Shown piece by piece: positions 32,432 through 42,380 of a stretch of DNA of 64,000 nt. The notes below the pieces were generated by a model, which saw only the letters and a list, made by a program, of their open reading frames with translations, did not search any database and was not told the DNA's origin. The position numbers were made by a program, and so were the translations under genes. Location: assembly GCF_000407545.1 (NCBI RefSeq), contig NZ_ASWH01000001.1, positions 601,001-665,000 on the forward strand, written 5' to 3'. The stretch is from Enterococcus gilvus ATCC BAA-350. GTDB lineage: Bacteria; Bacillota; Bacilli; Lactobacillales; Enterococcaceae. Each line of letters opens with the position of its first letter. Positions within the stretch are counted from its first letter, which is position 1.

Positions 32432-33016
32432 ATGACTTTAGTCGGATTTAAAAAAATGACAATCGGAATTTTTGATAAGGACGGTAAAATTCCAACAGCT
32501 AATCAATTTGTTATTGAAGGTAAACAAGATAAAGGGGCCACTGTATCGGCAGAAATTAGCGGATTATCTAAAGAAGCGACGAAAGTGTACGGGTCAAATA
32601 TCGCTTACTACATTTCTCAAAAAGGAACTGGGGATATTTCCGCAACGTTTGGTTTGCTTGATTTACCAGAAGACTTGAATGACAAGATTTTGGGATACAA
32701 AACCGGCGAAAATAAAATTAGTTTCCTAGGCGAGGATACTGAGCCACCGTATTGCGCCGTTTTGATGGAATCAGAAGACTTAAGTGGAGAAACAGCAATG
32801 TTAACCATCTTCAAGGGTAAGTTCAGCCGCGAAGCCATCAACTTGAATACGACTACTAATGATGCTTTTGAACCGGAAGCCGAAGAATACGTATTCTCTG
32901 CAATTGCAAATGATGCTGACGGTGATGCTAACGGACAATCAGTGGCTAAATATGTTGGTAAAGAAGAAACAGCGATCACTGCTATGCGTACAATGGCATT
33001 CCCAGCGGGGGAGTAG
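32432..33016 (+). CDS. Major tail protein, phi13-type
   Basis: 194 residues forming the tail tube. LVGFKKMTIGIFD at the start, the GDISATFGLLDLPEDL strand and LTIFKGKFSREAIN fit the phi13/TP901-like major tail families. TAGGAGGAAA lies upstream. The frame ends GCG GGG GAG TAG, the same G-run context as the capsid gene. The gene stands between two terminators with the Ig-like gene. Confidence 0.88.
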   Translation: MTLVGFKKMTIGIFDKDGKIPTANQFVIEGKQDKGATVSAEISGLSKEATKVYGSNIAYYISQKGTGDISATFGLLDLPEDLNDKILGYKTGENKISFLGEDTEPPYCAVLMESEDLSGETAMLTIFKGKFSREAINLNTTTNDAFEPEAEEYVFSAIANDADGDANGQSVAKYVGKEETAITAMRTMAFPAGE

Positions 33017-33078
33017 CAAGCCCCGCCGTTGGTAAAGTGACGGCAACTACTGATGGGGCAACAATTGCATTAAGTTAG
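33007..33078 (+). other. Likely -1 frameshift extension of the major tail gene
   Basis: GGGGGAG at 33007-33013 allows re-pairing of the GGG codon one base back. The -1 frame adds 22 residues to TAG 33076-33078. The tail begins Gly-Val and ends D-G-A-T-I-A-L-S, matching the capsid extension in G-V, P, V, V, T and DGATI-L positions. Confidence 0.65.
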
Positions 33079-33088
33079 GAGAGTAAAA

Positions 33089-33547
33089 ATGGTAGATACA
33101 TTTAGAATTTATAAAAAGGACGGAACAAAAGTAACTGAGGGCGCAAGCCCTCTTTCAATCACTGGTGTAGCAGCAAATACGCAAGTAGCGAAAGGTGACT
33201 ACACTGCAGTGCGTGTTTCTGGAGATGTGGAATCAGCAAAAGTTGATATTCCAGCTTTTAAAACATTACCGATTGCGGTAACAGGCGTGACTTTAGATAA
33301 AACAGCAGCTGACGTTGAGCAAGGTGCAACACTTAAATTGACACCTACAGTAGCGCCGGCTAACGCCACCGATAAAAGCGGCGCGTGGGCAAGTTCAAAT
33401 ACCGCAATCGCTACAGTAAGCGGCGGAACGGTCACTGTTAAATCAGACGCTACAGTTGACGGAACGACGGAAATCTCGTTTACGACGACTGACGGCGGAA
33501 AAGCAGCAAAATGTACGGTTACAGCAAAAGCTAAAGCAGAAGGCTAG
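33089..33547 (+). CDS. Ig-like (Big_2) tail decoration protein
   Basis: 152 residues. Residues 65-148 are a bacterial Ig-like group 2 domain (VTGVTLDKTAADVEQGATLK in two parts, then AIATVSGGTVTVKS). Such domains decorate tail tubes or capsids and may bind sugars weakly. AGGAGAG precedes ATG 33089. It follows the frameshift tail of the major tail gene by 10 bases. Confidence 0.85.
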   Translation: MVDTFRIYKKDGTKVTEGASPLSITGVAANTQVAKGDYTAVRVSGDVESAKVDIPAFKTLPIAVTGVTLDKTAADVEQGATLKLTPTVAPANATDKSGAWASSNTAIATVSGGTVTVKSDATVDGTTEISFTTTDGGKAAKCTVTAKAKAEG

Positions 33548-33571
33548 TCTCACGACTAGTCTTTTTATTTT
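33544..33571 (+). terminator. Terminator after the Ig-like gene
   Basis: CTAGTC, loop TCAC, GACTAG, then TCTTTTTATTTTG. With the terminator at 32378 it brackets the major tail and Ig-like genes. Confidence 0.75.
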
Positions 33572-33595
33572 GTATAAAACAGGAGGAAATCAAAG

Positions 33596-33907
33596 ATGGC
33601 ACAAGTACGAATCGAGTTAAAAAATTCAAAAGGTAAAAAGGAAGTATTCGAAAAATTAGATACAACTGGCAAGGATTACCGTTTGGCATTGCAAACAATA
33701 AAAAAGCTAAATGGTGACAAAGTCATGGTGTGGGATCAGTTAGATTTGTATTTAAATTTTGCAGTTGAACTATTTAAAGCTGATAAATTGACCGCTGACC
33801 AAATTTTAGAAGGATTACCGTCTGATCAAACAAGAGAAATTTTAGATGGACTTTTAGGACAAGTAATGGGATTAGAAGATAATCCGGATCCTGACGCAAA
33901 AAAGTAA
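33596..33907 (+). CDS. Tail assembly chaperone, gpG-like
   Basis: 103 residues. It helps load the tape measure protein in tail assembly. It ends GCA AAA AAG TAA, which contains the perfect slippery heptamer A-AAA-AAG at 33898-33904. Like lambda gpG, it should be made alone and as a -1 frameshift fusion. Confidence 0.88.
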   Translation: MAQVRIELKNSKGKKEVFEKLDTTGKDYRLALQTIKKLNGDKVMVWDQLDLYLNFAVELFKADKLTADQILEGLPSDQTREILDGLLGQVMGLEDNPDPDAKK

Positions 33908-34086
33908 CGCCTGAAGAGGCGGAAGAAATGTATTTCGAGATGTGCAGAGAATTGGTGAAACAAGGTTGGTCACTCTCAGATATTGAAAATAGCTCATTCG
34001 ATACGTTAATCAGTGTCGCTTGTTCTACTCCGAAAAAGAATAAACAAAAAGAAGTCTCTTTGAACGACTTCGTTAAATCAATTTAG
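33898..34086 (+). CDS. Frameshift part of the tail chaperone (gpGT-like)
   Basis: After a -1 slip at A-AAA-AAG the frame runs 61 codons to TAG 34084-34086 and encodes EEAEEMYFEMCRELVKQGW and a lysine-rich end. It has no start codon of its own with a ribosome site. The stop lies 15 bases ahead of the tape measure gene, the standard gpG/gpGT layout. The fusion covers 33596-34086. Confidence 0.85.
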   Translation, partial: KKVTPEEAEEMYFEMCRELVKQGWSLSDIENSSFDTLISVACSTPKKNKQKEVSLNDFVKSI

Positions 34087-34101
34087 GGAAGGAGGAAAAC
34101 T

Positions 34102-37100
34102 ATGGCAAATGGAAAACCATTAGGAAATATGAAAGTCATTTTGGACTTGGATAGTTCCGCCTTTTCTAAAGGACTTGCTGGAGCTAAGAAAAGCGTCACG
34201 TATAACATGAAGGCCATGCAATCTCAGATGAAAGTTATGAATTCATCGGGCGACAAATTAGGCGGATTACAAGCGAAGTACGCTGGACTGAGTAAGACAA
34301 TGGAGTCCAACGAGAAATATGTTAACAAGCTGAAAGATAGCTATGATAAAAGTTTTGATGCGAACGGTAAGGCAACTACTGCTACAGCTCGTTATGCAAA
34401 TGAATTAAATCAAGCTGTTGGCAAACAGGCTAGTTACGAAGCACAGCTTAAGTCTACAGTTGGTCAAATTGCTCGGGTAAAAGTCGAAACCGAAGGAATC
34501 ACTGGAAAGCTAAAAACTCAGTCGGAACAGTGGATTAAGTCAGGTAAAAAGATTGAATCGTTTGGTCAGAAAGTTTCTGGCATGGGCAGCGCGATGACTA
34601 AAGGTGTGACACTACCGTTATTAGCCGGATCAGCAGCAGTTACTAAAGCCGCAGTATCTTGGGAATCGGATTTCGCTGGTGTCAAAAAGACGAATGATGA
34701 AGTCATAGACTCTAATGGAAATGTGACATATTCTTATGCGGATTTGGAATCTGGCCTTCGAGATTTAGCTAAGCAATTACCATCTAGTCATGCCGAAATT
34801 GCCAAAGTAGCAGAAGCGGCAGGACAGTTAGGCATTAAAACTCAAAACGTAAAATCATTTACTAAAACGATGATTGATTTAGGTGAGTCAACGAATATGT
34901 CTGCTGAAACGGCAGCTACATCGTTGGCTCGTTTTGCGAATATCACTCAAATGAGTCAGAAAGATTTTGATAAACTCGGTTCTGCTATCGTTGACTTAGG
35001 GAATAATTATGCCACAACCGAGTCCGAAATTACCGAAATGGCACTACGGATTGCCGGTGCTGGTAAACAGGTTGGTATGAGTCAAGGAGATATTTTAGGT
35101 TTTGCTACAGCTTTAAGCTCTGTTGGTGTCGAAGCCGAAGCTGGTGGTTCCGCAATATCTAAAGTAATGGTTCAAATGCAACTTGCGGTTGAAAAAGGAA
35201 CAGGCGCTTTTGGCGAGCTAGAAGAAAAAGCTAATAATGCAGGCTTTTCAATCGGTGAAGTTAGTCAAGCTGTTGTAAATGGTGGAAAGCCACTTAAGTC
35301 AATGGCAGAAGCGTTAGGTATGAATAGCTCTTCGCTTAAAAAGATGTATAAAGAAGCAGATAAGTCTAAAACGTCCTTAGAAAACTTTGCACAAGTAGCC
35401 GGGATTTCTAATGATCAATTCTCTAAACTATTCAAAAAAGATCCTTCAAAAGCGATTATGAAATTCATCCAAGGTCTAACCAATGCAGAAAAACAAGGAA
35501 CATCCGCAATTAAGATGTTGGACGACATGGATATTAAAGAAGTTCGTCTACGTGATAGTTTATTGCGTGCGGCAAATGCAAGTGGTGTATTTGATAATGC
35601 AATTAAAACGGGTAATAAAGCGTGGAAAGAAAACTCTGCGTTAACCGAAGAAGCTAACAAGCGGTATGAAACAACTGAATCCAAACTGAAAATGTTGAAA
35701 AATGAAGCAGTGGATGCCGCTATTGATTTGGGCGGGCCATTCGTTGACGCATTGCGAGATGGACTGGATGCGGCTAAGCCACTTATAAAAGGTTTAGGCG
35801 ATTTAGCAAAAGGCTTCTCGTCACTGGATAAAGAGCAACAAAAAAACATTATCAAGTGGATTGGAGTAGCCGCGGCTGCTGGGCCAACACTCAAATTATT
35901 AGGCAGTGGTATTTCTGTAATCGGTAAAACAAAAACGGCAGTCGGTGGATTGGCTGGCGGATTGGTTGAACTATCTGCGAAGGCTGCTGAGAAAAAAGCG
36001 ATGGCCGGTTTTGCTTCCACAGTTACATCTGTCGGGACGGCATCGGCAGGAGCCGCAGGAGTTAGTGGAGTTGCTGGTTTAGGTTCGGCAATTGCTGGAC
36101 TGGCTGTACCTGCCGCAGTTGGCGTTGGAGCTATAGGAGCAATTGGATTAGCGCTTTACGCTGGAAAGAAAGCATATGATGAGCATCAGCTGTCCGGCGC
36201 AAGATGGGGAACAAAAGTTACTGAGTCACAAGATAAAGTAATCGACAAATCTAATGAGTTGCGTGAAAAAGGCGTTCAGTTTATGAACGAGTATCAAGAT
36301 GGCGTAAATACGAATGCTGAAAAAGTAAAAGAAGCGAACAAAGGCATTCAAAAAGCCATTGAAGGAACTCTAAAAAAAGAACAAGAACGCCGAGAAAAAA
36401 TCAGTAAGATGAGTTTGCTCGATGACGAAACCAAAACATGGTATGAGCAGATTGTCAAAGCTCAGAAGAAAATTGACAGTGAGACATCTAAGACTGTTAA
36501 AAACCAAATCGAAAAGATTAATGGAATCTATCAAAATGCTTCTGATAATAACCGGAAACTCACTGATTCAGAATTAAAGTTTATTAAAGCTTCGTATTCA
36601 AATCTTTCAAGTGAGCAATTAAATGCGGCCGGTTTTTCTAAAGCACAACGTTTGGCCATCGAAACATCTTATCAAGATGATTTATCAAAATTAAATGATA
36701 AAGAAGTTTCTTCAAGAATTAAATCGCTGGAAAAAGCATTAGACAAAGAGAAGAAATCTTACGAAAAGCAGCGCAAAGAGATTGAAAGTAACGAATCGGT
36801 AAGTGCTAATATACGCGAGACTCTTCTTAAAAATCTTAAAAAGAACTACAAAGAACAAACTGGTGAAATGATTACCGCTTTAGCTAATCTTAGCGAAAAG
36901 TCTGGAAAATCGTTAGACGAAGTTTGGTACAAGTGGGAAAAATACGGCTATAACGTTGAAGAAGTATCAGCTTTAGTTGCGAGTAGCGTAAAAGATACTA
37001 CTAAAGATTTGAGCTTGTTTGCTAAGGGAACATCTGAGGCAGACATGCAATGGAACGCTTTAAGCCTTGACCCAAAAACCGGTGAAGTTAAGACGAACAT

Positions 37101-40100
37101 GACGGACGTCTTGACGGAAATTGCTCAGACTGACGATGGCTGGAATCAGCTTAAGTTCATGGTTAAAGAAGCAAAACTGACTTCTAACGCAAAAGAAGAA
37201 GTTGCAATCGCGATGGGCGAAGCTGGCAAATGGGATCAGTTGTGGTTGACCGAAAAAATGTTATTGGTCAATGGCGATGAAGCAAAGCTAGAGCTTTATG
37301 AAACCATCAACGCGATGGGTGCGTGGAATCAGTACGTTTTAGACCGAAAAACACTAGGTATCGACAATGCTGATGCGGTTTATAAACTGTTCACAACACA
37401 AGATCAAATCAACCAATGGAATCAGCTCCCAGTAAACCAGAAAAAACTATTAGCTGATAATACTGATTTAGTTAGTAAGATATTCACTTCTACTGAATCG
37501 TATAACGCTTGGACTCAAATTCCAGACAACATCAAACATATGCTTGCCGATAATGTTGATTTAAAGACCAAGATAAACGATGGAACAATCAGCATTGAAC
37601 AATACAATCAAGTGTTACCGCTGCTCAAAAAAATGTATGGTGACAATTTTGATGTCAATACAAAAACAGAGCAAGCGAAAAACAAAATTGATGAGTATAA
37701 CAAAAATCATCATCCTGAACAAAAAGTTCTAACGGCTAATAACGCTGATTTGGTGAATAAAGAACAGACAGCTAGAGACAAGCTAAATCAGTTCAATGGT
37801 GTTCAAATTCCTGAAAAGAAAATGACTGCTAAGGACGAAGTTACTCCAAGCGCGGAAAAAGCGGTTAAGTCATATCAACAAGTTTCAGTCTTGCAAGACA
37901 AAACAATCAGTTTCAAATTCACCGCATTTCTAGATGATACATGGGATAAGATCAAGAAAAAAATGGGTGAGAAAGGTAATTTAATTACCGGCAACTATGC
38001 GAAAGGCACCAACTACCACAAAGGCGGCTTAGCTTTAGTAAATGACCAAAGCGGTTCTAAGTATAAAGAGCTAGTAAAATTGCCAAACGGTAGTGCGTTT
38101 GTTCCGCAAGAACGGAATACGTTACTTGATTTACCTCGTGGATCGTCTGTATTAAAAGCTTCTCAAACTGCTAAATTGATACCACGATATGCTGATGGAA
38201 TCGGCCAAGTGGTTACACAAGATTCACAAATCACAGAACTGATTGCGGCAATCAATGAATTGATTCTGACTTTTAGAACAATGCAGCCGGGCTCGGATAC
38301 AGTTGGAACTATGACTGAAAAATCTGTGATTCCTGGCGTGCAAGGCGGAACGGATTTAACCGCGTTGACTCCTGATCAATTAATCACTCAAGGCGATCAG
38401 TATGCGCCGATTGGCTCAATGTGGATGACTAATTTAATGAATGGTTGGAATTCGATTGTTCCTACTTATATGAACAGCGAAACGATTTTCATTTCGAACT
38501 ATCTAACTCAATTGAGAAACCAAAACAATCCGAATTATTTGCAAGGTGTTACGTGGAATAGAAACTTAATGAATGGTTGGAACAGTTTAACAGGAACATT
38601 TATCAATCTAATTAAGACCTTCTGTAATCAAGCGATGACAACTCTTCGGAGTTACAATACGCCTATGTACAACAATGGCCGTACTTGGCAACAGAATAAT
38701 TTAAACGGTTGGAACTCGTTGTATGGCTCATTTATAGCTAGAGTTAACCAGTTGGGAAATGATTCGATTAGCAATTTACGTTCGAAGAATGGTGGATTTT
38801 ATAGCGCTGGTAGTTACTTGATGCAATCGCTAATCAACGGGCTAAACTCAATGGGTGGTTCGTTATCATCAACGATGAATGGTGTAGCGAACAAGATGGT
38901 TGGTGGAATCGGTAAAGGTGTTAATGGCGTAATCGGCGGTGTTAACTATGTTCTAAAAGAGGTTGAATCCGACAAGAAGTTAGGAAATTGGACCGTTCCT
39001 CAGTATGCAAAAGGTACTGACGGACATCCTGGTGGACTTGCGATGATCAACGATCAAAAAGGTCCAGTTCATGAAGAGTATGTTCAGATGCCGGATGGAC
39101 GTGGTTTTATTGCCAAAGGCAAGGATTTATTGGTCAACCTTCCTAAAGGGGCGCAAGTACTGAATGCAAGTCTTACTAAGAAATTAAAGAAAGGTTTCGA
39201 TATTCCGCATTATGCCAATGGAACGGATGACTTTGATATCTTTGATTTGATTGATGATGAGGGTGTTTTTAAGAAGTTAGTTGATAAGAGGATCGATTAC
39301 AATAGTATCTTAGAACCTTGGAAAAACATGACCAAATCGAGCGTTAAGTTAATGACTCACGCTGCGTATCCTTTTGTGCAGAAACAAGTCGAAGATTCAT
39401 TTGGCGGGGGAAGTTTTGACGGTGCGATGAATGCGAATAACGTATATCAATATTTAGTCGATATTGCTCAAAAAGTTATGTCGAAATTTGGCGGTCTAAC
39501 GGTTACTTCCGGTTATCGTCCAGGTGATCCATATTACCATGGGAAGCATCAAGCGATAGATATTTCTGGTTATCCATACGGTAGCCCGAGGTACACAGAA
39601 GCAGCAAATTGGGCCTTCGAGAAATTTCCTAAACAAATCGCTTATGTAATTACGAACGGTAAAGTTCGCGATCGTATGGGACTTAGTGGAACTGGCTCAA
39701 GTGGCAAATGGGTAGGTTGGTCGGATAATGACCATTACGATCATATCCATTTGAACGGTTCGATGGGTTCTGGCGATATTTTCAAAGCAGGAACTGATGT
39801 ACCTAACGGAAACGGGAATATTAAGTATAGTCCTTCTGCAGGAGTTGAGCAGTGGAGAAAGATTGCTACTAAAGCGTTAAAAATGGAAGGTCAATTCTCT
39901 GCCACAAATTTAAATGCTCTTCTTTACCAAATGCAAACTGAATCTGGCGGGAATCCAAATGCAATCAATTTGTGGGATAGCAATGCTGCAAAAGGAACTC
40001 CTTCGAAAGGATTGCTTCAAACAATCGATTCAACATTCCAAGCTCACGCGCGGCCGGGGTACAACAAAAACATTTATGATCCATTATCTAATATCTTGGC

Positions 40101-40524
40101 TTCAATTAGATATGCCGTTTCAAGATATGGATCGTTAACCGCTGCATATCGTGGCGTTGGTTACGAAAATGGGGGCTTGATCAATAAAGATGGTCTTTAC
40201 AGAGCTGGTGAAGGTAACAAGCCAGAGATGGTTATTCCTTTGACTCGAAAAACAAGAGCTATTGAACTGATGGGTCAGGCTTTGGCTTTCCTATCGGGGG
40301 ATAATAAAAACACTTCGAAACAGTCTGCAAGAGTTGATAATACAGCAGAATTAGTAGCACTGATTAAGCAACAACAAAAACAACACAGTGATTTGATGAG
40401 GATTTTGAGAGCGATATTGAATAAAGAAAGTGGAATAACTAAGGAATCAATTGGGAGAGCTGCAAACGATTTGATGGGTAACGATCTAAATAAATTAGGT
40501 TACACGATAGGAGATGGCTTCTAA
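34102..40524 (+). CDS. Tape measure protein with two wall-degrading domains
   Basis: 2,140 residues. A coiled-coil start (1-160) is followed by a TP901-type core (about 180-520), hydrophobic Gly/Ala segments (about 620-700), long helical parts and W-N-x-L repeats (about 990-1150). Two repeats of the YAKGT...GGLA type lie near 1300 and 1630. A LAS-type metallopeptidase follows (HGKHQAID with His1813 and Asp1820; HIH at 1881-1883), then a lytic transglycosylase domain (about 1920-2030, Glu1947 in QTESGG). It sets tail length, and the enzymes should open peptidoglycan during DNA entry. Confidence 0.92.
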   Translation: MANGKPLGNMKVILDLDSSAFSKGLAGAKKSVTYNMKAMQSQMKVMNSSGDKLGGLQAKYAGLSKTMESNEKYVNKLKDSYDKSFDANGKATTATARYANELNQAVGKQASYEAQLKSTVGQIARVKVETEGITGKLKTQSEQWIKSGKKIESFGQKVSGMGSAMTKGVTLPLLAGSAAVTKAAVSWESDFAGVKKTNDEVIDSNGNVTYSYADLESGLRDLAKQLPSSHAEIAKVAEAAGQLGIKTQNVKSFTKTMIDLGESTNMSAETAATSLARFANITQMSQKDFDKLGSAIVDLGNNYATTESEITEMALRIAGAGKQVGMSQGDILGFATALSSVGVEAEAGGSAISKVMVQMQLAVEKGTGAFGELEEKANNAGFSIGEVSQAVVNGGKPLKSMAEALGMNSSSLKKMYKEADKSKTSLENFAQVAGISNDQFSKLFKKDPSKAIMKFIQGLTNAEKQGTSAIKMLDDMDIKEVRLRDSLLRAANASGVFDNAIKTGNKAWKENSALTEEANKRYETTESKLKMLKNEAVDAAIDLGGPFVDALRDGLDAAKPLIKGLGDLAKGFSSLDKEQQKNIIKWIGVAAAAGPTLKLLGSGISVIGKTKTAVGGLAGGLVELSAKAAEKKAMAGFASTVTSVGTASAGAAGVSGVAGLGSAIAGLAVPAAVGVGAIGAIGLALYAGKKAYDEHQLSGARWGTKVTESQDKVIDKSNELREKGVQFMNEYQDGVNTNAEKVKEANKGIQKAIEGTLKKEQERREKISKMSLLDDETKTWYEQIVKAQKKIDSETSKTVKNQIEKINGIYQNASDNNRKLTDSELKFIKASYSNLSSEQLNAAGFSKAQRLAIETSYQDDLSKLNDKEVSSRIKSLEKALDKEKKSYEKQRKEIESNESVSANIRETLLKNLKKNYKEQTGEMITALANLSEKSGKSLDEVWYKWEKYGYNVEEVSALVASSVKDTTKDLSLFAKGTSEADMQWNALSLDPKTGEVKTNMTDVLTEIAQTDDGWNQLKFMVKEAKLTSNAKEEVAIAMGEAGKWDQLWLTEKMLLVNGDEAKLELYETINAMGAWNQYVLDRKTLGIDNADAVYKLFTTQDQINQWNQLPVNQKKLLADNTDLVSKIFTSTESYNAWTQIPDNIKHMLADNVDLKTKINDGTISIEQYNQVLPLLKKMYGDNFDVNTKTEQAKNKIDEYNKNHHPEQKVLTANNADLVNKEQTARDKLNQFNGVQIPEKKMTAKDEVTPSAEKAVKSYQQVSVLQDKTISFKFTAFLDDTWDKIKKKMGEKGNLITGNYAKGTNYHKGGLALVNDQSGSKYKELVKLPNGSAFVPQERNTLLDLPRGSSVLKASQTAKLIPRYADGIGQVVTQDSQITELIAAINELILTFRTMQPGSDTVGTMTEKSVIPGVQGGTDLTALTPDQLITQGDQYAPIGSMWMTNLMNGWNSIVPTYMNSETIFISNYLTQLRNQNNPNYLQGVTWNRNLMNGWNSLTGTFINLIKTFCNQAMTTLRSYNTPMYNNGRTWQQNNLNGWNSLYGSFIARVNQLGNDSISNLRSKNGGFYSAGSYLMQSLINGLNSMGGSLSSTMNGVANKMVGGIGKGVNGVIGGVNYVLKEVESDKKLGNWTVPQYAKGTDGHPGGLAMINDQKGPVHEEYVQMPDGRGFIAKGKDLLVNLPKGAQVLNASLTKKLKKGFDIPHYANGTDDFDIFDLIDDEGVFKKLVDKRIDYNSILEPWKNMTKSSVKLMTHAAYPFVQKQVEDSFGGGSFDGAMNANNVYQYLVDIAQKVMSKFGGLTVTSGYRPGDPYYHGKHQAIDISGYPYGSPRYTEAANWAFEKFPKQIAYVITNGKVRDRMGLSGTGSSGKWVGWSDNDHYDHIHLNGSMGSGDIFKAGTDVPNGNGNIKYSPSAGVEQWRKIATKALKMEGQFSATNLNALLYQMQTESGGNPNAINLWDSNAAKGTPSKGLLQTIDSTFQAHARPGYNKNIYDPLSNILASIRYAVSRYGSLTAAYRGVGYENGGLINKDGLYRAGEGNKPEMVIPLTRKTRAIELMGQALAFLSGDNKNTSKQSARVDNTAELVALIKQQQKQHSDLMRILRAILNKESGITKESIGRAANDLMGNDLNKLGYTIGDGF

Positions 40525-41346
40525 TTGTTTTATAGATTATTGTTTAACCAGAATGGGAAAATATTTGACCCACAAGTTAAAGATAAAATAGTATGCAAGG
40601 AGATTAAAAGACAAGCTCCTATATACGAAGTTAAGTATGAAGAGTTTGAAGGGACGAACGGAAGCAGAGAATCAAATGCCTCTTTTCGTCCTTTTGAATT
40701 AGTCCTCACTTTCGACATATTTTATAAAAATGAATATGACAAAGAATTGATAGTAACAGAGTTACATCAAATATTTTTCCCCGGCTATCAGTATTATGTG
40801 ACACATGAATTGAGTCCTGGAAAAAGATTTAGAGTGAATCCAGTTAATTTTGAACTTACTGAAGAAGAAAACGACTACTCGACTATAGAAATCACCTTCG
40901 ATGTTCCTAGTGCTTGTTCTGAATCGCTCTCAACCACACTGTCAGAATTTAACTTATCGAATGAGTGGCAGTTCTCACAAAATCTTGAAGCTGTGGATTA
41001 TAAGTACAGTTTTGATGTAAGCCGTTTCCAAGTATTTAATGCTGGAGACTTTGCGATTGATCCAAGAGAACATGCATTGAAAATCACTCTTCAAGGTGAG
41101 TCACTGGGCAATGCTAGAATTTTCAATCGTACAACAGATGAAAGTTTTATCTACTATCCCGAATTTTCAACGAATCTAGGGCAGACAGTCACTATTGATC
41201 GTGTTTATCCTAAATTGAATGGGGTTCATTGTGGAATCAATACCAATCTTGAATTAATCACTCTAGCACCTGGCATCAATGAGATAGAAATACAGAATGT
41301 AGCAAACGTGAAATCCTCATGGGATTTCCGTTACTTGTATAAGTAG
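40525..41346 (+). CDS. Distal tail protein (Dit)
   Basis: 273 residues from TTG 40525 with AGGAGATGG upstream. N-terminal half fits the siphovirus Dit ring domain (ASFRPFELVLTFDIFY, FPGYQYYVTHELSPGKRF), second half a galectin-like domain. It joins the tail tube to the tip. Position after the tape measure gene supports this. Confidence 0.85.
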   Translation: MFYRLLFNQNGKIFDPQVKDKIVCKEIKRQAPIYEVKYEEFEGTNGSRESNASFRPFELVLTFDIFYKNEYDKELIVTELHQIFFPGYQYYVTHELSPGKRFRVNPVNFELTEEENDYSTIEITFDVPSACSESLSTTLSEFNLSNEWQFSQNLEAVDYKYSFDVSRFQVFNAGDFAIDPREHALKITLQGESLGNARIFNRTTDESFIYYPEFSTNLGQTVTIDRVYPKLNGVHCGINTNLELITLAPGINEIEIQNVANVKSSWDFRYLYK

Positions 41347-41354
41347 GTGATAAC

Positions 41355-42380
41355 GTGACAAATATCATCATTCAGAATTACGAAAAGACAAAGAAGGAGA
41401 TCCTTGTTGATTATAACAAGGACTCTTTTTTTGAGAATTGGCAACAGAATGAAACGTGGGAAGTCAGTTTAGATGTGACTAAGACAGAAGTAAACAGCTA
41501 TGCTTTTGACCTAGTTGATTATGAAAATTCTGTTTTATTCAATGGTCAAGAATTCATTATCAAATCTATGACGACATCTGGCGAAGGAGCACAAGTAACC
41601 AAGAGTATCACTGCTACGCATATTTACTACACGATCCAGGATGGAAGACAATACAATACTCTGCAGCCGAACGGAGCGAAAAGTATACAACAACTACTTT
41701 CCCATATCTTCAGCGCTGGAAATCGAGGATTCACTTGGGAAATCGTAGACCCAAATAAAAAGTTTCTTACGGTTGAACAAGAAAACTTTGGCAATGCGAA
41801 TTACTTAAAGCTGATTGAAGAAATATTAAGTGATTATGATGCGGTGGTCATTCCAGACAATAAACATTTAACATTCTATCCACGATCAGAGTTCGGAGAT
41901 AAAGTTCAGGAGCAGATTCGATACAAATACAACACAGATTTAGTGAAATTCGACATAGACACCTATTCGTTGAAAACGCAGATTAAAGGCTTTGGTAAGA
42001 AAAAGGAAGATGATACGTATTATTTCTCTCCAATTACTTACACTTCTCCCGAATCGGAGAAATGGGGAATACGGATACAAGACCCGGTAGAAGATGAGCG
42101 ATATACGGTTGTTGGTAACATGATGGAACGACTAAAAAAAGATTTACAAGATTATCCTTCAATCAGTGGTTCAGTAACCTTAAAATGGCGGATCACTCCA
42201 CAAAAAGGTGACTATGTACCTTTTATTTACGAACCCTTAAATATAAAAACGTACATTCAAATTGTGGGAATTAAGACGTACCCTGCATTGCCTAATAAAC
42301 CGCCTGAAATCACGTTATCAAATACGAAGAAAACAATGACATCAATACTAGCGAACTTAGCTAGGAAAGGAGTGATTTAG
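41355..42380 (+). CDS. Tail-associated protein (Tal), endopeptidase-tail family
   Basis: 341 residues from GTG 41355 with TAGGTGATAAC upstream. N-terminal gp27-like hub (FNGQEFIIKSMTTSGEG, YYTIQDGRQYN). Only the structural part is present; I see no separate hydrolase domain, which here is carried by the tape measure protein. GTG of the next gene overlaps its stop by one base. Confidence 0.85.
   Translation: MTNIIIQNYEKTKKEILVDYNKDSFFENWQQNETWEVSLDVTKTEVNSYAFDLVDYENSVLFNGQEFIIKSMTTSGEGAQVTKSITATHIYYTIQDGRQYNTLQPNGAKSIQQLLSHIFSAGNRGFTWEIVDPNKKFLTVEQENFGNANYLKLIEEILSDYDAVVIPDNKHLTFYPRSEFGDKVQEQIRYKYNTDLVKFDIDTYSLKTQIKGFGKKKEDDTYYFSPITYTSPESEKWGIRIQDPVEDERYTVVGNMMERLKKDLQDYPSISGSVTLKWRITPQKGDYVPFIYEPLNIKTYIQIVGIKTYPALPNKPPEITLSNTKKTMTSILANLARKGVI

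Noticed and set aside
35415..36020. 201-residue reverse frame inside the tape measure gene
   Set aside because: A shadow of the Ala/Gly/Lys-rich coding frame on the forward strand; no start context.
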